Shown piece after piece: positions 10,214 to 20,432 of a stretch of 64,000 bases of DNA. The notes below the pieces were generated by a model. The model was not told the origin of the DNA and made no database searches. It saw nothing but the letters and a program-made list of their open reading frames with translations. Numbering within the stretch: the stretch's first letter is position 1; every line of letters begins with the position of its first letter. A program made the translations under genes and the position numbers. The DNA comes from Flavobacteriales bacterium (GTDB taxonomy: Bacteria; Bacteroidota; Bacteroidia; Flavobacteriales_D; Sanyastnellaceae). The DNA lies in assembly GCA_022428205.1 (NCBI GenBank), contig JAKMCW010000086.1, positions 1 to 64,000 on the forward strand, read 5' to 3'.

Positions 10214-13093
10214 ATGAAGTCAATCACTGTGAATCGAACTGGTCGCCCCCGCTTGCTTTTGGGAGTGCTCGTCCTTTGGATGGGGACTGTTCAAGCGCAG
10301 TCGTTACAGTTTGTGGACCACAGCATGGAAGCCGGACTGCTCGGGAATTACCTGAATCACAGTGCGTCGGTAGCGGATTACGATCTGGACGGTGATTTGG
10401 ACGTTTATGTGGGAAGCCGCTTGGCCCCGAACACCCTCTACCGCAATGAAGGCAATGCCCAATTTGTTCCGGTCGAGGTGGGCGTGGAAGACGATGGGTT
10501 CACCATGGCCACTTTGTTTTTTGACTACGACAACGACGGAGACCCAGACTTGCTGAGTTGCAACATCGGAGACGTCAATCGTTTCTGGCGCAACGATGGT
10601 GGTGGCGCATTTACGGATGTTACCGATGAGCTGGGGCTCGGACAGGAATCTCAGTGCCGCAGTGCTCATGCCGCCGACATCAACATGGACGGGTGGTTGG
10701 ACTTGTACATCGTCAACATGAATGAGCCCAATGCCTTTTGGCTTTCGGACGGTGAAGGCGGTTTTACTGATGGCTACTATGCCTCAGGGGCGACGGACAA
10801 CTTGATTGGCATGGGGGCGTTGTTCTTGGACATCGAAAATGACGGTGACCTCGACTTGTACCTGACACATGATGCCAACCAAGCCAATAAGCTCTACATC
10901 AACAATGGCGATGGTTTGTTTACCAATCAGGCGGTCGCGTGGGGGCTTGATGTCTCTGCCCAAGGAATGGGCGTAGATGCCACAGACCTCGACCACGATG
11001 GCTTTCTCGACATCTTCATCTCCAACAACCTGCCCAACGACCTCTTGATCAACCCCGGACCACAGCCTGAAGCGGGGCCTGTTGTTCCCTTCACCAACAT
11101 CACCGAGACGGCCGGAGTGGGGGACTCAGGAATGGGATGGGGCACCGCGTTCATCGACCACGATCACGACGGGGATCGCGACCTCTATGTGGCCAATGAG
11201 TACTTTTTTTCGCCCTATGAAAACCTCTTGTACCACAACAATGGGGACCTGACGTTTACCGATATCGCTGAGGACGATGCTTTGGAGAGTCCTTTTTCTG
11301 GCTACGCGACGGTGGTTGCTGACTTTGATGTCAACGGCACGGAGGATTTATTGGTGGTCAACACCTTGGTTTCTGCCAATCCAGGTTGCCAGTTGTTCCT
11401 CAATATGGACACGTCGGCCCATTGGATTGGGTTTGAATTGGAGGGCGTGGTGTCGCCTCGCGATGCTGCCGGCGCCCGTGTGGTGGTGCATTCGGGTCCG
11501 GATTTCCACCGCACCGATGCTTCGTTCATCGGGTACAGCTACAGTTCATGCGGTCCATTGACCTTCAATTTTGGATTGGGCGACCGGACGGAGGTAGACA
11601 GTGTTGAGGTTTTCTGGCCAAGTGGTGTGCACACGGTGACCGAAAACCCCGCCATCGATCAATACCACGTTTTGCTGGAGACCCCTTGTTTTGGACTGAA
11701 CCCCGCATTGGATTGGCCAGCACAGGCCCAGCTGTGCCCGGGAGACTCCTTGTTTTTGTCCGTGCCCGACGGCTGGACTGCGTCAGGCTGGACCGGTGGG
11801 GAGGACGCGACCGGTGGTCGGACCTTTTCTTCGGCAGGCGTGGCACAGTGCTTGCTTTCTTCGGGAGGCTGCTCGGTGCTGTCTCCTGCGGTAGACATCG
11901 ACTTCATATCCCCCGAACCTCCCATCATTGCATTGGACGGTCCGCCCAAGTTTTGTCAAGGGGCGCTGCGCACCTTGTCGGTGACAGGCCCTCAGGTCGA
12001 TGTGACGTGGTCCAATGGCGTGCCGGCGCCGACGTTGGTGGTCGGCAGCTCCGATACTCTGACGGTGACGACCACCAATGTCTGCGGCTACATTGATATC
12101 AGTGACCCCTTGGTTTTGGAGGTGTTTACCGGTCCGTCAGAACCCATTGTTTCGGATGGATTGGTGGTGATAGGGTCGACCCACACCTTTGAGCCGGTCC
12201 AGTTGGAAGGGGAGCCTCTGCGTTGGTATGCGCCTTATGGGCCGACGGCATTGGAAGACCTGCTCGCGGGCACCACAGAGCAAGTGGGACCCTTTGTGCA
12301 GGAGTCGCCCACTTACACCACGCTTCCGCTGGGTGCCAGCACAGGGTGGTGGGTACGTGCAGAGGGCATGCGGGACAAGCGGTATGCGCAAGGCGGAAAA
12401 ACCGAGGTTTCTTCGGGTGACTATATAGGTTCAGACACTTATGGCCTCTCGTTTGATGCCCATGAAGACATCGTATTGGAAAGCGTTGAGGTGTTGGCGG
12501 AGTCTGCCGGGGTGCGCACATTTCTGTTGCGCTCACCACAGGCGGAAATACTCGCCGAGGCGCCGATGTATTTGGGTACAGGCTGGAACACTGTGACTTT
12601 GAATTTCGAAGTCGCCCAAGGTGAAGGCTATGGTTTGCTGGTCAATGCTCCGGATGCGGGGTTATGGCGGGACAATGTGCCATCTGAATTGGACTATCCC
12701 TATGCGTTGGACGATCTCGCGACCATTACGGGATCGACCATTCCGACCTCTGCATCGTCTTCCTACTATTACTTTTTCTATAACTGGAATGTGTCCTCGG
12801 TGGGCTTCGAATGCAAGAGCGAGCCTGTTGCGGCATGGGTAGAGGTGGTCGATGCCATCTCGGGATGCACCTATGACTTTGCGGCCAACTTTGACCCACA
12901 GGCTTCTTTGGATGACGGAAGTTGTTATCTGTCAGGCTGTTTGGATCCCGATGCGGTCAATTACGATCCGCAAGCCGTCGTGGATGATGGCAGTTGTGCG
13001 GTGATGTGTCAGAATGACCTCAACGGCGACGGCCTCATTGGCGCACCAGATTTGTTGGAATTGCTCTCTGTGTGGGGCGGCGTCTGCGACTGA
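10214..13093 (+). CDS. FG-GAP/VCBS-repeat protein with ASPIC/UnbV-like domain and GCxDxxAxNYDPxAxxDDGSC tail repeats
   Basis: Repeated DYDLDGDLDVYVG / DYDNDGDPDLLSCN / DHDHDGDRDLYVANE motifs. UnbV-like segment RVVVHSGPDFHRTDASFIGYSYSSCGPLTFNFGLGDRTEVDSVEVFWPSG. Signal peptide at N-terminus. Confidence 0.88.
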   Translation: MKSITVNRTGRPRLLLGVLVLWMGTVQAQSLQFVDHSMEAGLLGNYLNHSASVADYDLDGDLDVYVGSRLAPNTLYRNEGNAQFVPVEVGVEDDGFTMATLFFDYDNDGDPDLLSCNIGDVNRFWRNDGGGAFTDVTDELGLGQESQCRSAHAADINMDGWLDLYIVNMNEPNAFWLSDGEGGFTDGYYASGATDNLIGMGALFLDIENDGDLDLYLTHDANQANKLYINNGDGLFTNQAVAWGLDVSAQGMGVDATDLDHDGFLDIFISNNLPNDLLINPGPQPEAGPVVPFTNITETAGVGDSGMGWGTAFIDHDHDGDRDLYVANEYFFSPYENLLYHNNGDLTFTDIAEDDALESPFSGYATVVADFDVNGTEDLLVVNTLVSANPGCQLFLNMDTSAHWIGFELEGVVSPRDAAGARVVVHSGPDFHRTDASFIGYSYSSCGPLTFNFGLGDRTEVDSVEVFWPSGVHTVTENPAIDQYHVLLETPCFGLNPALDWPAQAQLCPGDSLFLSVPDGWTASGWTGGEDATGGRTFSSAGVAQCLLSSGGCSVLSPAVDIDFISPEPPIIALDGPPKFCQGALRTLSVTGPQVDVTWSNGVPAPTLVVGSSDTLTVTTTNVCGYIDISDPLVLEVFTGPSEPIVSDGLVVIGSTHTFEPVQLEGEPLRWYAPYGPTALEDLLAGTTEQVGPFVQESPTYTTLPLGASTGWWVRAEGMRDKRYAQGGKTEVSSGDYIGSDTYGLSFDAHEDIVLESVEVLAESAGVRTFLLRSPQAEILAEAPMYLGTGWNTVTLNFEVAQGEGYGLLVNAPDAGLWRDNVPSELDYPYALDDLATITGSTIPTSASSSYYYFFYNWNVSSVGFECKSEPVAAWVEVVDAISGCTYDFAANFDPQASLDDGSCYLSGCLDPDAVNYDPQAVVDDGSCAVMCQNDLNGDGLIGAPDLLELLSVWGGVCD

Positions 13094-13129
13094 ATTCGGC
13101 TTAGTTTGGTGGCCGGAAAACACCAAGCC

Positions 13130-14830
13130 ATGTCCACACGTTTGATTGAATGCGTCCCCAACATTTCCGAGGGGCGGGATCGGGCCACGATCGATGCGAT
13201 TGCCGCTGTTGTAGAGACCGTTGAAGGGGTGCGTTTGCTGGACGTTGACCCGGGAAATTCGACGCACCGCACCGTGATCACCTTCGTGGGACCGCCTGAG
13301 ACCATAGTCGAAGCGGCCTTCCGTTTGATCTCCAAAGCAGCGGAGCTCATCGACATGTCCAAGCACCACGGCGAGCACCCGCGCATGGGCGCCACCGACG
13401 TGTGTCCCTTTGTGCCGGTGGCCGGGGTAACGATGGACGATTGTAAAGCCGCGGCCCATGCCTTGGGTGAGCGGGTGGGAAAGGAGCTGGGCATACCCGG
13501 CTATTTCTACGAAGCAGCAGCCAAGTCTCCCGAGCGACAGAACCTGGCCCATTGCCGCAAAGGCGAATATGAAGGATTGGAGAAGCTGTCCGAGCCAGCT
13601 TGGCAGCCAGATTTCGGCCCCGCTGAATTCAACGAACGCGCCCGCAAGACCGGCGCAACGGCCATCGGCGCCCGGGATTTCTTGGTGGCGTACAACATCA
13701 ACCTCAATTCCACCTCTTCACGCCGCGCCAATGCGGTGGCCTTTGATTTGCGTGAAAATGGCCGCGTCAAACGCGAAGGGGGACTGACGGGGCCCGTGGT
13801 CAATGACGCCAACGGCGAGCCCATGCGAGAGCCGGGCTTGCTCAAATGTGTCAAGGGCATCGGCTGGTACATCGAGGAGTACGGCATCGCCCAATTGTCC
13901 CTCAACCTCACCAACATCTCGGTGACGGCGGTACACACTGCATTTGATGCCGCCTGTGAGCGGTCCATCGCACGCGGCATGCGGGTGACGGGCAGTGAGA
14001 TTGTGGGTTTGATTCCGAAGCGGGTGCTGATAGACGCGGCGGATCACTATCTGCGCAAGCAGGAGCGCAGCTTGGGCATCAGCGAGTCAGAGAAAGTCAA
14101 AGTGGCGGTGAAGTCCCTCGGTTTGGACGATTTGGCCCCATTTGACGCCAGGAAACGCGTCATTGAGTACTTGCTCGAAGACGGCGCAGGAGATACCGCG
14201 CCTTTGGCGCGCATGTCCTTGGTGGGTTTCGCGGAGGAGACCTCCAGTGAGAGCCCGGCCCCGGGTGGAGGTTCCATCGCGGCCTATGTCGGTGCGTTGG
14301 GCGTGTCCTTGGGGACAATGGTGGCCAATTTGAGCGCCCACAAGCGCGGTTGGGACGACCGCTGGGAGACTTTTAGTGCTGTGGCTGAGCGCGGGATGGC
14401 CTTGCAGCAAAGGTTGTTGGCGCTGGTCGATGAGGATACCGCTGCTTTTGATGCCATCATGGCAGCCTTTGGTTTGCCCAAGGGCAATGATGCCCAAAAG
14501 GCAGAGCGCTTGGCGGCCATTCAGGCCGCGACGTTGGGCGCGATGAAGACGCCCCTAGAGGTGGCTGAGCAGTCCTTGGAGTCCATGGCGATCATGTCCG
14601 AGATGGCGGATTTTGGCAACCCAAACAGTGTGACCGATGCGGGTGTGGGCGCCTTGTGCGCGCGAACCGCTGTGCTTGGCGCAGTGATGAATGTTCGGGT
14701 CAATGCGGCGGATTTGAAAGACAGAGAGACGGCCGAGGCCATGTTGGCGCGCTGCACTGAACTCGAACAAGCCGCTGAATCGCTGGAGCGCAAAGTGCGC
14801 GATCGCGTGGCTGAAGTCCTCTCCAAATAA
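13130..14830 (+). CDS. ftcD: Bifunctional glutamate formimidoyltransferase / formimidotetrahydrofolate cyclodeaminase
   Basis: N-terminal IECVPNISEGRDRATIDAIAAVVE, HPRMGATDVCPFVPV. C-terminal cyclodeaminase SPAPGGGSIAAYVGALGVSLGTMVANLS. Start trimmed to MSTRLIECVPN. Confidence 0.95.
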   Translation: MSTRLIECVPNISEGRDRATIDAIAAVVETVEGVRLLDVDPGNSTHRTVITFVGPPETIVEAAFRLISKAAELIDMSKHHGEHPRMGATDVCPFVPVAGVTMDDCKAAAHALGERVGKELGIPGYFYEAAAKSPERQNLAHCRKGEYEGLEKLSEPAWQPDFGPAEFNERARKTGATAIGARDFLVAYNINLNSTSSRRANAVAFDLRENGRVKREGGLTGPVVNDANGEPMREPGLLKCVKGIGWYIEEYGIAQLSLNLTNISVTAVHTAFDAACERSIARGMRVTGSEIVGLIPKRVLIDAADHYLRKQERSLGISESEKVKVAVKSLGLDDLAPFDARKRVIEYLLEDGAGDTAPLARMSLVGFAEETSSESPAPGGGSIAAYVGALGVSLGTMVANLSAHKRGWDDRWETFSAVAERGMALQQRLLALVDEDTAAFDAIMAAFGLPKGNDAQKAERLAAIQAATLGAMKTPLEVAEQSLESMAIMSEMADFGNPNSVTDAGVGALCARTAVLGAVMNVRVNAADLKDRETAEAMLARCTELEQAAESLERKVRDRVAEVLSK

Positions 14831-14848
14831 TTTGGCGGTCGCGAAGGG

Positions 14849-15592
14849 TTAGTCCGCTTCCTCTTCTTCGTTTTCGGCGGCCACCGCCTTGTTCAGGGCT
14901 TTGGTGAGGTGCTCAACGCGCCGCGCATCGACGGGGTACAGCTCGCCTTCAAACCAACGGCCTTCGTGGGCGACTCCTGCGCTATGTCGCGCTGATGCGC
15001 GAAAACAGGAAAGTCCCGCCCTCCACATCCTGGCAGCCCCGCTCGGTAGTACAGCGCCTGAGGCATAGATGTCAAAGTCAACTTCGGCTTGCCAGTGAAC
15101 GAGCTTCTCATGTCCACGGATCGCGTTGCCCGCGCCTGCGCTGGAAGCGAGTGCTGCGATGGGCAAGCCTTTCAGACGTTCAAAGTCTTGGTCGGGCTTG
15201 CGCACGCTGTCCAGGGCACGGTTGACCATCACACGTTGGCCGCCAAACCGCTTGATGGCGGTCTCGATCAGGTCAATGTCGAGGTTGAGGTGACCATCGA
15301 GGCCCCCAATCGAGACGGAGCTGGCCCCCTGTTCGAGGCTCCATTCGGCGTCGTGCAGGATGATTTCTCGCTCCGAAGCGCTGTATACCAGGTGGCCTTC
15401 GCGAGGACGCATGGCCACTGTAACGGGCAGGTCAGTCGCTGCGATGCAATGTCGAATAGTGCCCGGTGAAGGGGTTACACCTCCAGTGGTATAGCAGCCT
15501 GAGACTTCAATCCGCGTGGCGCCTCCGCGCATGGCACGGGCGACATCACCCGGGGTGCTACAGATGATTTGAAGGTCGAAAGGTTGTTCCAT
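14849..15592 (-). CDS. cutC: Copper homeostasis protein CutC family
   Basis: GGATRIEVSGCYTTGGVTPSPG, VAMRPREGHLVYSASE, MVNRALDSV motifs typical of CutC TIM barrels. Confidence 0.9.
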   Translation of the reverse strand: MEQPFDLQIICSTPGDVARAMRGGATRIEVSGCYTTGGVTPSPGTIRHCIAATDLPVTVAMRPREGHLVYSASEREIILHDAEWSLEQGASSVSIGGLDGHLNLDIDLIETAIKRFGGQRVMVNRALDSVRKPDQDFERLKGLPIAALASSAGAGNAIRGHEKLVHWQAEVDFDIYASGAVLPSGAARMWRAGLSCFRASARHSAGVAHEGRWFEGELYPVDARRVEHLTKALNKAVAAENEEEEAD

Positions 15593-15624
15593 TCAGATAG
15601 TACAAGGTAAGGCCTTGAAACGGG

Positions 15625-15660
15625 CGAAAACAGCGAAGCCGGCTGTTGGGCCGGCTTCAC
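15625..15660 (-). terminator. Intrinsic terminator downstream of rplS
   Basis: Perfect 9-bp stem GAAGCCGGC-TGTTGG-GCCGGCTTC (15635-15658), followed on the minus strand by GCTGTTTTCG. Confidence 0.6.
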
Positions 15661-15682
15661 ATTCTCATAAAGAGGGGGTGTC

Positions 15683-16045
15683 TTACTTGGCGGCGCGGAA
15701 AGAGCGCTTTTCCTTGATGCGCGCAGACTTACCCGTGAGGCCACGGAGGTAGTAGATGCGGGCACGGCGCACTTTACCGACCTTCAGCACCTCGATGTTT
15801 TCGAGGAAGGGGCTGGAGATAGGGAAGACACGCTCAACACCTACGCCGGAAGCCATCTTCCGAACTGTAAAGGTGGCGCTGGTTCCTTCGCCGCGGCGCT
15901 GGATGACAGTGCCCTGGTAGAGCTGGGTACGCTCTTTCGAGCCCTCCTTAATCTTGTAGCTCACCTTAATGGTATCACCAGCTTTAAAATCAGGCCATTC
16001 CTGAACGGGGACGAGTTGCTGGGAAATTTGACGAAGACGATCCAT
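15683..16045 (-). CDS. rplS: 50S ribosomal protein L19
   Basis: [93 protein letters not shown]. Directly downstream of trmD. Confidence 0.98.
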   Translation of the reverse strand: MDRLRQISQQLVPVQEWPDFKAGDTIKVSYKIKEGSKERTQLYQGTVIQRRGEGTSATFTVRKMASGVGVERVFPISSPFLENIEVLKVGKVRRARIYYLRGLTGKSARIKEKRSFRAAK

Positions 16046-16097
16046 GACGCGTGGTAAGAAATAGGTCCGTTGAAACGGGGTGCAATATTACGACATT

Positions 16098-16778
16098 TCA
16101 CGCCTCGTCCAACAGGTCGGGGCGAAGGCGTTGTGTTCTTTCCATGGCCTGGTCCATTCTCCACTTGTCGATTTCGGCGTGATGGCCGCCCAACAGGACC
16201 TCGGGCACCTTAAGTCCTTGCCATTCAGCGGGGCGGGTATACACCGGAGGGGCCAGTAAACCGTCTTGAAAACTGTCGGTCAGCGCACTTTCTCCATCGC
16301 CGATGGCGCCGGGCACCAACCGGACGATGGCATCGGCCAGCACTGCAGCGGCCAATTCACCGCCGCTCAGGACGTAATCGCCGATGCTGATTTCGAGGGT
16401 GATGACTTCGTCGCGTATGCGTTGGTCTATGCCTTTGTAATGGCCGCACAGCATTAACAGGTTTCCGCTGAGGCTCAGTTGATTGACGCGTGATTGGGCC
16501 AATCGTTCTCCATCTGGCGTGAGGTAGATGACTTCGTCGTACGGCCGCTGTGACTTCAGATCGGCGATGGCATCTACGATGGGTTGTATGGCCATGACCA
16601 TGCCTGCGCCGCCGCCAAATGGCGTGTCATCGATTTTTCCATGCTTATCTGTGGACCACTTCCGAATGTCGTGGACTTCGACTTCGACCACGCCGGCCTT
16701 TCGGGCGCGTCCGACGATGCTTTCGCTAAAGGGGCCCTTCAAGAGGTCTGGAACGGCAGAAAGGATGTCAATGCGCAT
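16098..16778 (-). CDS. trmD: tRNA (guanine37-N1)-methyltransferase
   Basis: [73 protein letters not shown]. Confidence 0.97.
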   Translation of the reverse strand: MRIDILSAVPDLLKGPFSESIVGRARKAGVVEVEVHDIRKWSTDKHGKIDDTPFGGGAGMVMAIQPIVDAIADLKSQRPYDEVIYLTPDGERLAQSRVNQLSLSGNLLMLCGHYKGIDQRIRDEVITLEISIGDYVLSGGELAAAVLADAIVRLVPGAIGDGESALTDSFQDGLLAPPVYTRPAEWQGLKVPEVLLGGHHAEIDKWRMDQAMERTQRLRPDLLDEA

Positions 16779-16781
16779 GTC

Positions 16782-17765
16782 TCAGTATTGGGGGTGAGCA
16801 GGGGCGTTGTCGAGGATTTCCTCAATGCGTTCCATGACATCTGGGGTGAGCAGGGGCACCACTTCGGGGGCTTGCAGGTTTTCTTCGAGCTGGTTGGTTT
16901 TGGTGGCGCCAAGGAGCACGGTAGATACGTTCGGGTTCTTGAGACACCAGGCCAATGCCAATTTGGGCATGGTGGTACCGAGATCTCCCGCGAGGGCTTC
17001 CAATGCGCTCACCTTGTTGAGGTTCTCGTCGGTAAGGAGCAGCTCGGCGATCCAGTTGAGTTCTTCTCGCTTCAGGCGCGCATCGGCGCCAACGGTGCGG
17101 TTGTATTTGCCTGTGAGAATGCCGGAGGCCAGCGGGCTCCATATGGTCGTGCCCAGTCCAACTGTGCGGTAAACGTCGGCGAATTCGGCTTCTACCTTGT
17201 CGCGGACGAGCATGTTGTACTGCGGCTGTTCCACCACGGGGCCAATCAAGTGGTGACGTTCGGCGATGCGGTGGGCATCCATGATTTCGGCAGCGCTCCA
17301 TTCGCTGGTGCCCCAATACAGGATTTTGCCCTGCTGGATGAGCTGGTGCATGGTCCACACCGTTTCTTCCATGGGGGTTTGTTTGTCCGGCCGGTGGCAG
17401 AAGAACAGGTCGAGATAGTCGACCCGCAATCGTTTCAAGGCGTCGTGACAGGCTTCGGTGACGTGTTTGCGGTGCAGTCCGCGCTGGGTGGGGAGTTTGC
17501 CGCCTGCCCCAAAGAAGACCTTGGAGGACACACACCAAGTGTCGCGTGGCCAGTCTCGCTGGGCGAGCAGCCGGCCCATGACTTCCTCAGACGCCCCGTT
17601 GGCATAGACTTCGGCATTGTCAAAGAAATTGATGCCGGCATCATAGGCCATGTCCAGCAAGCGTCCGCTGGTGTTGTCCTCGATTTGATTTCCAAATGTG
17701 ATCCAGCTGCCGAAGGAGAGTTCGGAGAGCTGCAACCCAGTGTTGCCCATCCTGCGGTATTCCAT
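16782..17765 (-). CDS. Aldo/keto reductase (Kv-beta-like)
   Basis: MEYRRMGNTGLQLSELSFGSWITFG, DNAEVYANGASEEVMGRLL, VDYLDLFFCHRPD, ILYWGTSEWSAAEI. Start trimmed to 17765. Confidence 0.92.
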   Translation of the reverse strand: MEYRRMGNTGLQLSELSFGSWITFGNQIEDNTSGRLLDMAYDAGINFFDNAEVYANGASEEVMGRLLAQRDWPRDTWCVSSKVFFGAGGKLPTQRGLHRKHVTEACHDALKRLRVDYLDLFFCHRPDKQTPMEETVWTMHQLIQQGKILYWGTSEWSAAEIMDAHRIAERHHLIGPVVEQPQYNMLVRDKVEAEFADVYRTVGLGTTIWSPLASGILTGKYNRTVGADARLKREELNWIAELLLTDENLNKVSALEALAGDLGTTMPKLALAWCLKNPNVSTVLLGATKTNQLEENLQAPEVVPLLTPDVMERIEEILDNAPAHPQY

Positions 17766-17865
17766 GTTGGCGAATTTAGGGGGCCTGTGCGTGGAACATG
17801 GCGGCGGTTTGCATTGTAATTTGGGGGTGTCGGCAATGCCCCGGCTCCCTAAATCTTTTTGACCC

Positions 17866-20361
17866 ATGGAGAACACGCCTTACACCACGGCAGTGGCCCG
17901 GCCTTTTGAGGTGTACAACAGCATTTTTCTGACCCTTCCACTGGATGGCATTCGGGGCACAGGGGTGCAGGTACCGTTGTTTCAGGAAACATGCCGCAAG
18001 GCGCTGTCCTCTGGCGCCTCACCCCGCGAGCTTGTCGAGGCTTACTACGACCAAGCGGGTGTGGCGGAGCAGGATAAGGCAAGCCTGTTGTTTCGCTTCA
18101 TCCAATACATCGAGCGTCAGGTGGTGTTGGTGGATGCTTTGGAAGACGCGCGATATGAGCGTTTGAACGATTTGCAAGGGGTGGAATCCTTGACCGGTTT
18201 GCTGCCCCGCATACAACGGCGGGGATTGGAGGAGGCCCTTCAAGAGGCCCTTTCCGAGCAGCGGGTGCGCATCGTGCTGACTGCCCACCCCACCCAATTC
18301 TACCCAGGCTCTGCATTGGGCATCATCACAGACCTCACGGAAGTGGTCCGCAAGGGGGACTTCGAAGGAGCGCGGGATCTCTTGCACCAGCTGGGTTTGA
18401 CCCCCTTCTTTCAAGCCCAAGCGCCGACACCATACGATGAGGCGGTGCGCCAGGGGTGGTACCTCGAGCATGTGTTTTACCCCGCTCTGCCCGCCTTGGT
18501 CATGCGCATCGCGGCCTCTGCGGAAGCAGATCCCATGGTGGTGGCCCGTGCGTTTGACATCGGGTTCTGGCCAGGGGGTGACCGTGATGGCAATCCCTAT
18601 GTGGATGCGGCCACGACACTGCGCGTGGCGAGCCGATTGCGTTTGATGCTGCTGCGTTGCTACCGCAGAGAGCTCAGGGCGCTGCGACGGCGGATCACCT
18701 TCAAAGGGGTGGAAGGCATGCTCGACGCGGTCCAGTCCCAGGTCGAGGCGGCGTTGATGTCGCGGGACGTGATGCTAGATGTGGAGTCGGCCATTGCCGA
18801 ACTCGATGCGGTGGAGCGCGCTGTGCGCCGCGATTATGGCGGGCTTCACGTCTTAGAAATCCAACGCTTGCGCGTTGCACTGGCCATGTTTGGCCGCCAT
18901 TTTGCTTCCATCGATGTCCGCCAGGATAGCCGCGTGCTTCGTCGTGCTGCTGAGGCCATGGGCATTGCCAGCGACGATATCGCCGTCCTGATGGACATCC
19001 AAACTGACCGTTCATCTGCTTCGGTGGAGGACGATGTGGAACGCGATGCCGTGGAAGTGATGGCGGCGATTCGTGAAATACAGGAAGCCAATGGCGAGCG
19101 CGGATGTCACCGGTTCATCATCAGCAATTGCAGGGGGGCTTCTGACGTTGCGCGTCTGTATGCCTTGGCCCGGACCACATTCGAAGGTGACATTCCGCTG
19201 GACTTTGTGCCGCTGTTTGAAACGGTGGACGACCTCGCTGCTGCTCCTACGGCCATGCGACAGCTCTTTGCCGATCCAGCCTACCGTGCCCATGTGGCAC
19301 AGCGCGGTGACCGGCAGACGGTGATGTTGGGCTTCAGCGACGGAACGAAGGATGGTGGATACCTGCGGGCAAACTGGTCCATTCACGAGGCCAAGGAGTC
19401 TGTTTCCAAGGCGTGTGCTGAGGCTGGAGTGGCGGTCGTCTTCTTTGACGGTCGGGGTGGTCCCCCTGCGCGTGGAGGCGGAAACACCCACCGATTTTAT
19501 GCATCACTCGGTCCCGATGTTGAGACCCGGGAGGTGCAGACCACCATACAGGGCCAGTCAATCAGTTCCAATTTCGGCACGCCAATGAGTGCCGGGTACA
19601 ACCTGGAACTGTTGTTTACGGCTGGGCTGCAACATCGTTTGATCGATACCGAGAAGTCGCGTTGGACAGAAGCGCAGCGTGCGCTTATGGGACTTCTTGC
19701 TGACCGAAGCTATGCCGAATACAACGCGTTGAAGGCCCGCCCCGAATTCATGGCGTATCTGCAGACCTACGGTACCCTCAAGTATTATGGGGAGACCAAC
19801 ATTGCGAGCCGGCCAACACGTCGGAAGAAGACAGGGCCGTTGACCTTGGATGACCTGCGTGCCATTCCATTTGTAGGCTCTTGGAGTCAGCTCAAGCAAA
19901 ATGTGCCGGGATTCTTTGGCATTGGGACGGCCCTGGAGGCGCTTGAGCAGGAGGGAAGGCTGGAAGAAGCGGGGGACCTGTACCGGGACCAACCGCTGTT
20001 TGCTGCCCTGGTAGAAAACAGCATGCAGAGCATGCGGAAGTGCAATTTTGACCTCACTTCACACCTCGAAGAGCACCCTGAGTTTGGAGACCTGTGGAAG
20101 ACCGTCCGCGATGAGTTTGACCGCACCCGCCGTCTGTTGCTCGCCATCACGGGCCAGTCAGACCTCATGGAGCGTTCGCCTGACATTGCCGCCTCGATTG
20201 ACTTGCGGGAATCGATCATTCTGCCTTTGCTGGTCATCCAGCAGGCCGCGCTTCAATGGATCGATGGCCAAGGCCAAGCTCCTGCCGAAAAGGAGGTACT
20301 GGAGAAGCTGGTGGTCCGCACCATGTTTGGTATCGTCAACGCCGGACGCAACGCGGTCTGA
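17866..20361 (+). CDS. ppc: Phosphoenolpyruvate carboxylase
   Basis: VLTAHPTQFYPGSALG, FWPGGDRDGNPYV, MLGFSDGTKDGGYLRANWSIHEAK, FFDGRGGPPARGGGNTHRFYASLG, SISSNFGTPMSAGYNLELL. Confidence 0.95.
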   Translation: MENTPYTTAVARPFEVYNSIFLTLPLDGIRGTGVQVPLFQETCRKALSSGASPRELVEAYYDQAGVAEQDKASLLFRFIQYIERQVVLVDALEDARYERLNDLQGVESLTGLLPRIQRRGLEEALQEALSEQRVRIVLTAHPTQFYPGSALGIITDLTEVVRKGDFEGARDLLHQLGLTPFFQAQAPTPYDEAVRQGWYLEHVFYPALPALVMRIAASAEADPMVVARAFDIGFWPGGDRDGNPYVDAATTLRVASRLRLMLLRCYRRELRALRRRITFKGVEGMLDAVQSQVEAALMSRDVMLDVESAIAELDAVERAVRRDYGGLHVLEIQRLRVALAMFGRHFASIDVRQDSRVLRRAAEAMGIASDDIAVLMDIQTDRSSASVEDDVERDAVEVMAAIREIQEANGERGCHRFIISNCRGASDVARLYALARTTFEGDIPLDFVPLFETVDDLAAAPTAMRQLFADPAYRAHVAQRGDRQTVMLGFSDGTKDGGYLRANWSIHEAKESVSKACAEAGVAVVFFDGRGGPPARGGGNTHRFYASLGPDVETREVQTTIQGQSISSNFGTPMSAGYNLELLFTAGLQHRLIDTEKSRWTEAQRALMGLLADRSYAEYNALKARPEFMAYLQTYGTLKYYGETNIASRPTRRKKTGPLTLDDLRAIPFVGSWSQLKQNVPGFFGIGTALEALEQEGRLEEAGDLYRDQPLFAALVENSMQSMRKCNFDLTSHLEEHPEFGDLWKTVRDEFDRTRRLLLAITGQSDLMERSPDIAASIDLRESIILPLLVIQQAALQWIDGQGQAPAEKEVLEKLVVRTMFGIVNAGRNAV

Positions 20362-20381
20362 GCGGCTGAACAATTGGACAC

Positions 20382-20415
20382 AAAAAAGCCCCGCCAATCC
20401 GGCGGGGCTTTTTCA
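20382..20415. terminator. Bidirectional intrinsic terminator between convergent ppc and S46 peptidase genes
   Basis: AAAAAAGCCCCGCC-AATCC-GGCGGGGCTTTTT: GC-rich perfect stem with an A-tract on one side and a T-tract on the other. Confidence 0.92.
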
Positions 20416-20432
20416 TAGTCGGTGTTGTGAGA

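Noticed and set aside
16584-17819. 411-aa ORF on + strand
   Set aside because: Antisense to the clear aldo/keto reductase and trmD 5' region; no recognisable motifs.
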